This document shows positions 53,081-63,911 of a stretch of DNA of 64,000 bases, piece after piece. A program made the position numbers and the translations under genes. Below the pieces are notes generated by a model, which saw only the letters and a list, made by a program, of their open reading frames with translations, made no database searches and was not told where the DNA came from. The stretch is from Platycnemis pennipes (Eukaryota; Arthropoda; Insecta; Odonata; Platycnemididae), in contig OW121853.1 of NCBI GenBank assembly GCA_933228895.1, positions 126,686,133-126,750,132 of the forward strand, given 5' to 3'. Within the stretch, counting starts at the first letter, position 1; each line of letters begins with the position of its first letter.

Positions 53081-53170
53081 TATTAAAACCGACCTAGGTT
53101 TCGACTTAAGGTGATAATGGTACATCACGATCCACTTACATACAGAATAGAGTGAGTGGGGGGGGGGGGT
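53060..53170 (-). mobile_element. Penelope-like terminal sequence (tentative) and G12 run
   Basis: Minus-strand text GATAATG-like ... GTCGAAACCTAGGTCGG then TTTTAATAAAAG also appears, diverged, at about 26165-26215 (GCCAAACCTAGGTCGG). This type of motif marks ends of Penelope-like elements in arthropods. A run of 12 G follows at 53158-53169. Confidence 0.35.
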
Positions 53171-53469
53171 GTCAGGGGATAGGAAAGGTGCGGGAAGTGT
53201 ATGATTGGTCAAAGGTGGGATTGGGGAAGCGGGGGCATTTGAGCTTTTTTATAACGATTTTAATCTTCTTGGGGTTGACAATGAACAACCAGCCGCAAAA
53301 GTTTTTACTGGAAGAGACTTTTTTAAATTATTAGAAAAAGCTGTTTCAATTTTCATTATTGTCGTAATCTGGGGGTGGCGAGATTTCACTACGGCCTTGC
53401 CTCCACCTGAAGGGTTTCGCCTTAGTAAAAGGTTGGGAATTACTGGTCTAGGTAGTTCAATTTAACTCC

Positions 53470-54228
53470 AAAATATTTCTTGCTCTGAAAATCTACCCCA
53501 TAAGAATTTCATTGATCTCGAAACTTTTCGGGAGACTACTTCGGGAGTTTTCAAGCGCATATTTAGGCATGGAACGGACCGAAAACGCTAGATGAAAAAC
53601 CTTAGTCATTAGCATCGACCAAATCTTTTTGGGATGCTTCTGTGAATAATTTTCTCCCATTATTTTTCATTCGCTCCGGAGAAGGCTGTCGATGAAGTGG
53701 CGTCACCATTAGTCATTGTTGGGGGCTGCAGTGGGCCTGACTCCTTTGGCTCTACGGAAAAGGAAGAAAAATGTCCGATTTGTCTCTTCCACGCTTTTTT
53801 TTACCCTCACGCTTCACCGCCCCAAGTTGAATATTGCGGGTTAAGTCCACCGCTTTATCTTTGCCGATAGCTATGTCAGCGTGTTAGTGCCTGTTTCTGC
53901 TAACTGTGACCATACCGTGCAGGCTACGTTTAAATTCATCTCGCTCAATTCGAGACATGTTCTTTTTTAATCCGCACGCTAATTTTTCCAATCGCTCCGA
54001 TTATTTGCATTCCCTTCAACTGGTAACTCGCTGGTATCTCCGAATAATTGAAAAATTTCACGATAAAATTATTCGATGATGTACGTCAATATCAATCACG
54101 TGCCAATTAACGCTGTTGTATTCCGTCGTTCAATTGGAACCTCGATTTCCGGGCATTTCTTTTTCTCCGTTTCGTCACTCCATCAAAAAGTCTATCTCGG
54201 TGAATTTGAGCACCGCTCTCCCGTAGTC
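53470..54228. other. No recognisable gene
   Basis: No domain, repeat end or convincing frame recognised. Confidence 0.3.
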
Positions 54229-54657
54229 TTACTCGTCTTCTAGCTTAGCCCTATTTTCATCAACTTCGGCATCTAGCCTATTCCGCTTTCTAGATATAGC
54301 CTCTTGAACCTGTGTATCGACTCCACAGCTGCATAAATATGCATAAAGAGCATTCTCTAGTGCAAATATTAAAAGTGGTAGAGACTGCAAATATTCTTCC
54401 GCGAAGGTATCGAGAAGCAACTGAAAGAATACCGTGAAATCATGGCTTTCAAGTAATCCGCTGGGCTTGTATGCGAATTTTTTAATGATGCTTTGAATAC
54501 ATTGGGTAGTGTTTGATACGAAGCCAGCTGTTCCTAAAACAGGATATGTCGTGCAGTAAGCCAGACATTTTTTTAAATTTCCTAAGAGTTTTCTTGACTT
54601 TTTAGTGTGATCTTCCAGTGCTTTGTAATCGTTATGTATAGCATGGGACAGTGTCAC
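54229..54657 (-). CDS. Hypothetical protein, 142 codons
   Basis: Open frame starting MTLSHAIHNDYKALEDHTKK and ending RNRLDAEVDENRAKLEDE at a stop at 54229. I do not recognise it. Predicted mostly helical, with an acidic, Arg/Lys-rich C-terminal coil and a Leu/Ala/Tyr-rich middle (LPLLIFALENALYAYLC) that could be a buried helix. Four Cys but no zinc pattern. Nothing around it indicates an element boundary, except a pogo-like AGAGGTTCTACTGTA at about 54805 and a CR1-like tail at 54935. It is one of the few frames here that is neither an element motif nor an antisense shadow. It could be an exon of a host gene or of an unknown transposon. Confidence 0.35.
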   Translation of the reverse strand: MTLSHAIHNDYKALEDHTKKSRKLLGNLKKCLAYCTTYPVLGTAGFVSNTTQCIQSIIKKFAYKPSGLLESHDFTVFFQLLLDTFAEEYLQSLPLLIFALENALYAYLCSCGVDTQVQEAISRKRNRLDAEVDENRAKLEDE

Positions 54658-54834
54658 CCCAAAACTATTTCCATTGTTGGAGATCAGCTGGTTTTGATGA
54701 CATCAGTTCCATAGGCAGAGGAGTTAGTGGAATATAACCTCCAATTTACAAACCCTCTGATTTACAAAGCTCGATTTTTGGGTCCCATCATCTTCGTAAA
54801 ATAGAGGTTCTACTGTAGTTGCTTGTTTGCATGT

Positions 54835-54935
54835 CTATAGTGCATGCTTGGTGATCTTCACCCCCTGCCACACACCCTAGTGGTGGCTAGCAGGGTATGG
54901 CGTAAATGTAGATGTAAATGTATATGTACTTGGTC
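54835..54935 (+). mobile_element. CR1-like 3' end, severely truncated
   Basis: Reads CACCCCCTGCCACACACCC, GTGGTGGCTAGCAGGGTATG and an (AAATGTAGATGT)-type tail, the plus-strand counterpart of the 3' end of the element at 26695-28814. Confidence 0.75.
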
Positions 54936-55039
54936 CATAGCAGTCTCGTCCTTCCAAACGCTAGTAGTTCCATAGGCGTGTTGTTAAAGTTATCATGAAG
55001 CACATTTTCAATTGCGATTTATATATATTCCAGTGATTG

Positions 55040-55633
55040 CTAACGTTCTCCCGTGAAGGCATTGAGAACATTTTCAAAGAAGGCTCCGGAATATTGATAG
55101 AGGAAGGTTGTGGGAGTATGGTGGATGGTTCTCTCGTACCACTTAAAATAGCCTGCCCGGAAACGGGCAGGGTAGAATTGAAAGCGAAAAGGTTTCTTAT
55201 TATGAAATGCCAGAAGGAAGGGGAAACACTGAAGAAAGTCACCTTTCCTAATTCGCAAAGTTCTCACGGCTGCAGTGCCTGGAAAAATAAAATTGCAAAA
55301 AAATGCGACATGAGTCTCTTCTAATTGAAACCGCCAACAAGGCTCAAACTGAGAAGGTCGTAAAAATTAAATTATTGCACGAAATCCCAGTGACAGAGGA
55401 GGGCCACAACTCTAAAAACTTGTCGGGGAGTAATAAGTCACTGTGACTTACTTTGCGTGGAAGTCGACGAAATCAAGCAAGATATGGCATCTCAGGGCGT
55501 TATCGATGTTTGTTGACTGACCACGAAGCGTAACGGAGAAATAGTGAACACTACCTCCGTAGTATTGACGTTTGCATGTGACAGGCACCCCGACAAAGGT
55601 TTTCATCGGGTATGAATCGGTCCCCGTGCGTTC
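55040..55633 (+). pseudogene. I-like ORF1 fragment
   Basis: KAKRFLIMKCQKEGETLKKV corresponds to SRRFLVMKCLKEGETLKRV in copy B. Further matches (LLIETAN-like, LHEIPV, VEVDEIKQDMASQGVIDV, DRHPDKGFH) run in broken frames to 55633, ending about 10 codons before the zinc knuckles. It abuts the 3' break of minus-strand copy D at 55634, so the two lie tail to tail. They may be pieces of one rearranged copy or two insertions. Confidence 0.7.
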
Positions 55634-57440
55634 CTCCGGTGGCATAGAGGAGGCTCCCCTTCATCAGAATAGATGCTAATGACCGGGCTTGTCCGAAATT
55701 CCCCCGTACAGAGTCGTACCCCGATCACATGCTGACGGAGGAGAAAGGCTTCTTGGATGAAATTGTCGATCCGCACCAAATGGTCCATTGTGGAACGGCC
55801 CCGTCTAAATCCACACTGGATGCTGGAGAGAAGGTGCCGGCCCTCTAACCACCAAACGAGCCGCCGGTTCACCATTCTCTCCATTAAATTGCACAGGCAG
55901 CTGGTGAGAGATATCGGCCGGTAAGAATTCGGGTCAGCTATATCTTTCCCATGTTTGGGAATGGGGACAATGACAGACTCCCGTCAGGACGAAGGAAAGT
56001 TACCTTCTGCCCACAGCTGATTATACGTCTGTAGGATTTCCTGCAGTGCTGTCTCCGGAAGGTTGCGGAGAAAAGCATTGTGGACCCCGTCTGGTCCTGG
56101 AGAGGTGTCGTGGGAGTCATCGATGGAAGATTTCAACTCCCACAAGGGAAAGGGGAGGTTGTAATCTGCCGTTACCGCGTCTCCTTGAAGCCGATAGGAA
56201 TGTTCTCGAGACGTTGCTTAAACGTTCGGAAGGCAGGATCAAGATTTTCATCGCTGCTCATCTTGGCGATTAATTGGCCGAATATCTCGCCGATGGCAGC
56301 TGGAGATGTAACCACATTTCCTCTGACTTTTAAGGAGACGCCGAGCTGCTGATGGTTTCCCGAAATGCTCTTCACCTTACGCCACACCTGTGCAAGTGGT
56401 GTGCTGATATTCACACTAGAAACAAAATTCAGCCAAGAGGCCCTCTTTGCCTCCTTCACGACCTGACGAGCTTTAGCTCTCAGACGCCGGAAAGAGGACA
56501 GATTGTTTTCAGTGGGATATTTATTGAAGATGTGCAACGCCTTCTTGCGTTGCCGAATGGCTTTGGCACAGTCATCATTCCACCATGGCACGGGAGCTCT
56601 CGACATGATGCGCCGAGACCGTGGTACGCTCTTGTTGGCGGCGTTGATGATGCTGTTAGTCAATACTTTTACATTAAACGCGCTATCGCGATTTGCATCG
56701 CACGTGTATTTAAAATTACTTTTAAAACAAGGCCAGTAGGCTTTCCGCACAATCCAGTTGCCTGGTCGGATGAAATCAGAGTTAAAAAATCGCTCCTTAA
56801 AAATTAAAAGGGGAAAGTGATCGCTCCCACAAAGATCTTCGTGTACAGACAAAGATATTTTATTTGCTAAACTGCTCGATAAAATGCATAAATCAATGGA
56901 GGAGAAATCACCATTGAAAGAGTTAAACCGGGTCTTCTCGCTGTTGTTCAATTAGGTTAAAATCTAAAATAAAACTTGATAAAATGCGTCCCCTGCGGTT
57001 GCACTGTGCTGCAGTGCTTCCCCATAGACTATCATGAGCGTTAAATACCCGAGTAAAATAAAAGGCCGAGGCAGCTGGTGCACAAGGGATTCTAGATTAA
57101 AACGGGTGACCGATGCACCCTCCGGCAGATAAACGTTGCATAACGTAATCGCCTCCGGAGCGTGCACCGTAACCGCCACCGCTTGAAACGGTGTATTTAC
57201 CTGTATTCGGGAGGTGTAAAGGGCCTCCCGAATAGCAACTGCCACTCCACCCTGCGCTCGTTGGCCGCTGGTGCCGTCATGTCTAAAGACGTTAAAATGT
57301 TTTAAAATCCCATTGTCCGTGACTTTAAAATGCGTTTCTTGAAGACAAACGCAAAAAGGGTTAAAATCTCGAATTTAAATGGCCAGCTCCTCCTTGTGCC
57401 TATAAAAACCGTTGCAGTTCCACTGCATTATAAAAGCCAT
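55634..57440 (-). pseudogene. I-like copy D, ORF2 (EN to RT, internal deletion)
   Basis: Minus strand. Start near 57440 (MAFIMQWNCNGFYRH-like). The endonuclease follows: VAIREALYTSRIQVNTPFQA and LPRPFILLG, a shift, then NNSEKTRFNSFNGDFSSIDL and LCGSDHFPLL. The linker is open from 56951 to 56172. The RT follows with PISLTSCLCN, MERMVNRRLVWWLEGRHLLS and CGFRRGRSTMDHLVRIDNF to QHVIGV, where the sequence jumps to the post-RT region (CTGEFRTSPVISIYSDEGEP). The catalytic FVDD block is therefore deleted. RNase H and 3' end are absent. Upstream the ORF1-ORF2 linker is recognisable to the MITE at 57486. Confidence 0.82.
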
Positions 57441-57485
57441 AATAAATAAATAAATATATAAATATAATCCATTTTTACTTTTAAC

Positions 57486-57893
57486 TAGGAATGGGTCGGT
57501 TCGGTTCTTCGGTTCTCGGTTCCACCGATTCTTGAGCTTAGAACCGGAACCGAGGCCAAAAGTAATCGGTACCGAAATAATTGGCGCGAAAACCAGTTTG
57601 AAACCTACTCACACTCCGAAAGTGGAGGCTTCACATTCAAACTTGGTGAAATAGTGTACTTAGATGCTTCAAAGTCGCGAATTATTCTAATTCAGTCGTT
57701 GAAATGACTATACACAAAAATATAATGAAGTATTCTTTTTTAATCAGTATGTCTCTGAAAATGATTATTGATTACCTTATCTTACCATTGAGCAATGCAA
57801 AGTAAGTGGTAAATTAAGAACCGGAACCGAGAACCGAAGTTAAGAACCGAACCGGAACCGGAACCGAAAAAAAGTGGAACCGACCCATCCCTA
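57486..57893. mobile_element. hAT-type MITE
   Basis: 408 bp with ends TAGGAATGGGTCGGTTC / reverse TAGGGATGGGTCGGTTC and an 8-bp near-duplicate CTTTTAAC (57478-57485) / ATTTTAAC (57894-57901). The ends are rich in GAACCG/CGGTTC repeats. No coding capacity. The layout parallels the hAT at 14391 (TAAGGATGGGTCGATTC, CTCGATTCCACCGATTCTT), with GGTTC in place of GATTC. Confidence 0.85.
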
Positions 57894-57994
57894 ATTTTAA
57901 CCTTTAACACGCTGCTGTGAGCGACTAAACGGGCTAAACTTCACATGTAGATCACATGGTTTTATAGCTAACAATTGACTGACGTTCTGCGATT

Positions 57995-60900
57995 CCCCGG
58001 TCTCCCGTCCTAACTTGAAAAATCTCATTAAACAACTGTCCCGTCCTTTTATGCTAATTGGAGATTTTAATGCTCACGACACTCTGGGGAAGCACTATAG
58101 TCCTATAGGGCTCATTTCAACAATAATAGGGGAGGGATTATATCGGATTTTATTTGTGATTTTAGCCTGGGTTTATTAAATGACGGGGAAAAACCGGCTT
58201 CAATAGTTATACCGGTGACTCTTTAATCATTCATGTTTGCATAATGTCGAGCAGTCCAATCAATAAAATGCCAATGACGGTGCATAATGATCTCTGCGGG
58301 AACGATCGTTACCCTATTTTTATTGATAAATAACGGAAATTTGATCCAGATTGCATTCGAACGGACAACTGGAAAATAAGAAAAGCCCATTGGCCCACTT
58401 TTAAAATTAATTATAATTTCACTTACGACTCTAACTTTTATTAAATCCGAGAACCGAGAAAGTATCCTTGATACCGCTAGCCTTACAATTAGTGTTCCGC
58501 GGGTTCGACGCTCGAATCCGAGGCCCGCGGTACCTTGGTGGAACGACGGATGCGCGAAAGCGATAAAACTTCGCAAAAGGGCTTTAAGAATATTTAGCAA
58601 ACACCCCACACAATGTAACTTATCGTCATTCCGACGCTTAAGAGCGACAGTTCGACGAATTGCCAAGGAGGCAAAAAGGGCTTACTGGGTGGAATTTTTT
58701 TCTGGAGTCAATTGTAGGACTTCGATAGCAGCAGTGTGGAAAAAAGTGATGCATATCGGGTAACCATTAGCAGCTCGGAGTTCCCTACCTGAAAATAGCA
58801 GAAGTAATAGCATCCCCATCCGCTATCCGCGAGGTGTTTGCCCAGAAGTTCGCTATCACCAGCGGCGATAGCTATTCCGGTCGGCAACTTCTGCACTTGA
58901 AACAGATTGAATCACAACCCATTAATTTTAAAGAGATTCGGGAAGTGGCTGAATACAACGTCCCTTTTTCTTTAAGGGAACTAAAGACTGCTATTGCAGA
59001 CTCCCATGACTCTTGCCCGGGGACGGATGAGGTCCACAATGCCTTCCTTCGGAACATTCCAGAGACGGCCTTATCGGAAGTTCTCCAAACATTTAATCAG
59101 CTTTGGTCTGATAGGGTATTTCCACCTCCCTGGCGAGGAAGTGTCATCGTCCCCATACTCAAGCACGGCAAAGAGAGAGGTGACGCGAGCAGCTACAGGC
59201 CAGTCTCCCTCACTGGCATCATGTGCAATTAATGGAAAGACTGGTGTACCGGCGGTTCGTTTGGTGGCTCGAGTGTCGGAATCTTCTTTTCAATATCCAA
59301 TGCGTTTTTCGAAGGGGTCGCTCCACCATGGACCACCTGGTAAGAATTGAAAATTTCATCCAGGAAGCTTTCCTTCTCAGCCAGCATGTAGTCGGGATCT
59401 TCCTCGACATGGAGAAGGCTTACGACATGGTCTAGCGTCGGAAGATTCTCCAAAGGTTGCATGAATGGGGCTCAAGGGGCAATCTGCCAATTTTCATCAA
59501 ACATTTTTTAGCGCATAGAGTTTTCAAGGTCAGAATAAACCAGCACCTTTCCCAATTCTATAGACAAGACAACGGCATCCTTCAGGGATCAGTCTTAAGT
59601 ATCACACTTTTCGCTATTGCAATCAATGATATCGCTCATTTTATCAATATCCCTGTCATTGGATCACTGTTTGTTGAAGATATTGCAATTTTCTGCCGAT
59701 CGACGAAACTGCTATGCGCCTTCAGACAAATCCAAATTACTGTTAACAACCTTCACAAATGGATACAGAGAAATGGGTTTCAATTCTCTTTGGAAAAGGC
59801 GAAGTGTGTATTTCCATCGGCAGCGGGGAGTCCACACTTTTGCTGATATTCGGCTTGGTGGTAGAAATATTAACCAAGCAGTCTGTCCGTTTTTTAGGAT
59901 TGACCCTTGACGCACTCCTTAACTGGTGGGATCAGATCTAGTTTAAAAAATAGCTACCTGAAGTCGTTCATAGTTTTAAATCACACCACGTGGGTACCAG
60001 ACCAAACCACGCTTCTTTTATTATACCGCTCACTAGTGGGTCGTAATTAGGCTACGGTTGCTTTGTTTACTCTTCCAGCCGGGAGTCCTACCTTGCGACC
60101 GTTGAGCAGTATCGAGAATGCTGGGATACTAGCCACTGGGGCCTTTAGAACCAGTCCGGTGGTAAGCATTTACGCAGACGCTGGTGAACTACCATTAAAC
60201 AACCACAGGAACCTTTTGATTTGCAACTGTGTTGCCATATTTTTGTCCATGAAGACTCACCCATGTTTTGAGAAAGTTGGTAAACCTCGGTTTTTAGACA
60301 TTTTTAGCAACCGGACTAAAGCCACAAGGCCAGTCAGCGTACGTTTTTATCATTTTATCCATGATCTAGATTTCAGATTACAAATAGTTCTGCGTACGGG
60401 GTATTCTAATCACCTGCCTTGGTTAACTCCCGCACCTGTAATCAAAACGTCTCCCCTACAAGGCCAGAAGTTCAAATCCAGTGCTATTCAGTATCAGCTT
60501 AACTTCTCAATGTTTATGTGGAGCCAACTGGACTTCGCCCCCGTGTACACGGATGGGTCCAAATCAGCCACGGGATGTGCGTGCGCTGTTATGTCGGCCC
60601 ACCTCTGAGTCATCAAGACTAACCTTAACCCGCGGTGTAGTATTTACACAGCGGAACTTATCGCCATTAAGATTGCACTTGACGGGATTGACTGTGAAGG
60701 TGGGTCATTTCTTGTCAGCTCTGACTCTCTCAGTGCCCTGAAATCTTTATCCGACTACTCCCCTACGAACCCTATCATTATAGACATACATTTGGCCCTC
60801 TTTTCCCTTCGTAGGAAGGGAGTTAACATTTGGTTCCTCTGGGTCCCAGGACTTATGGGAATAGCCGGAAACGGGAAAGTTGACGCTTCCGCGAAGGCTG

Positions 60901-61351
60901 GTCTGATGGAGACAGACTTCGCATCGACGCTTGTACCTTTCGAGGACCCAAGGGCTGCTTTAAGAAATGTAGTCCTACAGCAGTGGAAGGAGAAGTGAAG
61001 GAACATTGGGGGCCAGAACAAACTCCGCAACATTAAACCGGTAACGTCAGCGTGGCTCCCTTTTTCCGTCAGGAGGTGCCGCCGTGAGGAAATCGTCGTC
61101 GCCCTGCTGAGGATAGGGCACTGCCCTTTAACTCACTCGTATCTCTTCACCGAGGAGAAAATTCCACCTCGGTGCGAACACTGCGTCTTCTCAGCGTTCG
61201 GCATATCCTGACTGAGTGTGACAGGTACCGAGACGCACGGCAACGACTAGGAATTACGGGTGACCTAGCGACAGTCCTTGGCGATGACCCCAATGCCCTG
61301 AACCGCGTATTAGAATTCCTCAAGGAAACGGGCCTCAGCCAACAATTATAA
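57995..61351 (+). pseudogene. I-like copy E, ORF2 (old, many breaks)
   Basis: 5' truncated within the endonuclease (LIGDFNAHD-like text at about 58050). EN, RT, RNase H and the C-terminus can be followed in order but with over ten stops or shifts. The RT includes FFDMEKAYD-like LDMEKAYDMV, GILQGSVLS and SLFVEDIAIF, so the catalytic FVDD is FVED. RNase H shows VYTDGSKSATGCACAV, YTAELIAIK, SSDSLSALKS and NGKVDASAK (NEKAD altered). It ends GLSQQL-stop at 61351. The usual 3' UTR and hairpin are missing because piggyBac 2 begins at 61363. Confidence 0.85.
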
Positions 61352-61497
61352 TTTTTTTTACCTTAACCCATTTATGCCGAGAACTTATTCATATCAAAAC
61401 AGTGATTTTTCTTGCAGTTTCTATATCATTGCCTTATCCTGATCACCGAAAAAATAGTTCAAAAATTCTATACCCCTTACTTTAGAAAAAATATGGT

Positions 61498-61513
61498 GGG
61501 TCGTTAACGACCC
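61498..61513. repeat. piggyBac 2 palindrome
   Basis: GGGTCGTTAACGACCC, a perfect 16-bp palindrome, 131 bp inside the transposase-distal end. piggyBac 1 has a different palindrome starting 125 bp inside the equivalent end. Confidence 0.8.
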
Positions 61514-61722
61514 TTTCGGCTCATAGCCACTTTCAAGGGTCCAGAAAATGCCTTCAAGAAAAAATGGAATTTACGTAAGGAAAATTTTTATTCAGCCGTG
61601 CAGTTACTTTAAGATAGAAATACTGACAAAATTAGGATAAAAATATTAAATTATTATTCTTTATTGAAGTTAAGTACTTCAAATGAGATAATTGAATGGG
61701 GATGAGACATTTTACGTGGAAC

Positions 61723-63688
61723 TTATTTTTGGTGATGCAGTGAAAAACACGTGCTATGAAGAGGAACCTTGCACTTAATACATGCTTTTACTATCTCATT
61801 CTTCCATTCTGCAACCAGTCTTCTCGCTTGACCGGTCACAATTAGATTCCCACTATTACCTGTCCATGCTGGATTTTGAATTCGGTAGGAGAAATTCAGA
61901 TGGCCGTGGGTTTCAAGTGCCACGCCGTATTTCTGTAAGAGAGTTTGTTTTACTGCTTGGCTGATGCAGGAGAGAATGGTGTAAACCCTTTCTCCCGGTT
62001 TAAAATCCAAGCATTACTCATGGAAACATCAAGTAGCCACATTATTGAAGGCATATACCACTTTTTCTCTCAATCTCAAATTCTCCCGATCCTAATGGGG
62101 TCGTTTACCATATTTTTTTATTGCCGAATCTGATAGAGTTTGTAAAATAAAAAGACCCGTATTTTTCCGTTTTTGATCCGACAATTATTTCCCGAGTTAT
62201 AAGCGGCAAAAAACTGATGTTTTAAACCCTTTCGGAAAAGTGGGCGTGGTGCAACCTCTGACGTACATCGACTTCGTCGAATCAGAACTGAGCCCGCGAA
62301 GTTATTTTGCCTTATCGCAATGGAGGAGACACAGCTGACTCAGCCAATGGGAATGATTGCAACAGCATCTGTGCGAGCAGACCTTCCGAGAATCCCCCTC
62401 CACTCCCTTCCTCTCCCCTGAAAGCAGTCAAGGACGGGAGGAAAATGACGTCAATGTTATCACAGCAGCATTTTCGGTGGGCGTCACCTTTTGCTTATTT
62501 TAATTTTTGATTTATGAGTGAATGGTTGTAGTTAAAAGATTAATTTTTTCACTAAAATTCTTTTTTCGTTTCCATCTAACGATTTCGTGTACAAAATTGC
62601 GATTTCGGTTCCGAGTAAACGCCCCCATTCTGTCATAATATACATTGCTACCCATCAGATCTACGCCTCCCATATTCAAATTATAGTGTAAAAAATAACC
62701 ATTGGCTGGCCAATGGTTATTTTTTGGATTTTCACCAAAACAGAATAACGCTGAGCTTGTTGAAGAGGGAAACACCAAGGTCGTTAGACAGCATGTAGAC
62801 GACATCATTGTCCTTCCATGTGAATGCAATCAAGTTATCGTTTTATGAACTACGAATTCTAGGCCCTTGAACCCCTTGATCTTTCAGTCATGGTAGTTTT
62901 ACCTAGCAATGGGCAACTATTCAAGCTGTTTACCCAGACTGTCCCTATTGCTTTCATGCCTCTCCGTCATATTCCTGACATGAGCTTAGCGGTCGTACAG
63001 AAATTATCAAAAAAGAAAAGGATATCCTGGGAAAATTTTTCTGTAATACAACTGAAAACTGGTAAACCACTGATTCACCGAGACCTACTTCAACAAGCCT
63101 CTCAGAATGCCCCTTGTATCGGTGACCCTCATGTAAATCTGCGTGAAGACACTAAATAGCCTTGTCGTAGCGCAAGCACGAGTGCTTCACTTTAGTGACT
63201 CATTTTTCGTATGTGCAGCGGAATAATTGAAGGGAAATAGAGCCATTGCATCCATAGCGTTTTTGTTCATAAAGTCGGAAGAAATCGAGCGGACTATCAC
63301 TTGAGATAGTGGCAGCATTTTTGTGACAAATATGAACATTTGGACAAGTATGTTATGGCAGGTTACCAGATTCCCATTTCCTTTCTGTTGATTTGGTTTT
63401 TGTACTGCATCTCGTCGTAGGTTCATGCTCACTTATTTCTTTGGTATCCTCTTCATTTCCTTCACAGCTAACACTATCATTCAAAATAGCCAGCTCCGCT
63501 TGTGCCAGGAGTTGGCGTCGATTGAAATAGTTACGATTATTGCATTCTTCATCCCCAGAGTCTTCATCAGTTACCTCGCCATCGTCGTTTGAAGCACTGA
63601 TCGAAACATTCGCACCAAAAAAAGGAATTTGGATGTCGTCAAGTTCCAATGCCTCTATTATCTCGGTATCGGTTATGTAAACTGCCAT
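61723..63688 (-). pseudogene. piggyBac transposase of element 2
   Basis: Acidic N-terminus from ATG at 63688 (MAVYITDTEIIEALELDDIQ ... DEDSGDEE) to RKWESGNLP. In shifted frames: SSDSPLDFFRLYEQKRYG (about 63300), FFDNFCTTAKLMSGI with a catalytic Asp and KAIGTVWVNSLNSCPLL (about 63020-62900), YNLNMGGVDLMGSNVYYDR with the last catalytic Asp (about 62690-62630), and the Cys-rich C-terminus CIKCKVPLHSTCFSLHH ending 61723. The region of the first Asp appears deleted, and several shifts and stops occur. A 17-bp inverted repeat at 62690-62725 lies in the frame just before MGGVD. Confidence 0.78.
62690..62725. repeat. 17-bp inverted repeat with 2-base loop
   Basis: AAAAAATAACCATTGGC (62690-62706), TG, GCCAATGGTTATTTTTT (62709-62725). 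A near-perfect hairpin within the piggyBac 2 coding region, probably a templated inverted duplication. Confidence 0.85.
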
Positions 63689-63699
63689 GTGGTTATGAA

Positions 63700-63911
63700 A
63701 TTAATTTCAGATACTAATTCAGAATAGATCTAACGTATAACACCTAAACGAGGCTTTATATAGAAATGCAGATGAAAGCAAACGGTAGGAGTAAGTTAAC
63801 TTGAGTCTAAAATTGCATCGATATATAGATGCACTGAAAAAATATAGAAAGCGTATTCATAAATATTAGTAGCCTATTTGGAGTATTCAGCGATAAAAAC
63901 GGGAAAAATTG
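63700..63911. other. No recognisable gene
   Basis: AT-rich; expected to contain the right end of piggyBac 2, which I could not identify. Confidence 0.3.

Larger units (their letters stand above)
61367..63690 (-). mobile_element. piggyBac element 2 (left end at TTAA)
   Basis: TTAA at 61363-61366 followed by CCCATTTATGCCGAG. The transposase is on the minus strand (63688-61723), so 61367 is the end downstream of the gene. A perfect palindrome GGGTCGTTAACGACCC lies at 61498-61513, 131 bp inside. I could not find the matching right end or TTAA before copy F at 63912, so the right boundary is only the transposase start. Confidence 0.75.

Noticed and set aside
55040..57440. Twin-priming inversion of a single I-like copy
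   Set aside because: Twin priming would leave the inner break of the 5' part at the outer flank; here both downstream breaks face each other.
61367..63911. Complete piggyBac 2 with a right end
   Set aside because: GTTAAC near 63796 was considered as the right end, but no inverse of CCCATTTATGCC stands beside it.
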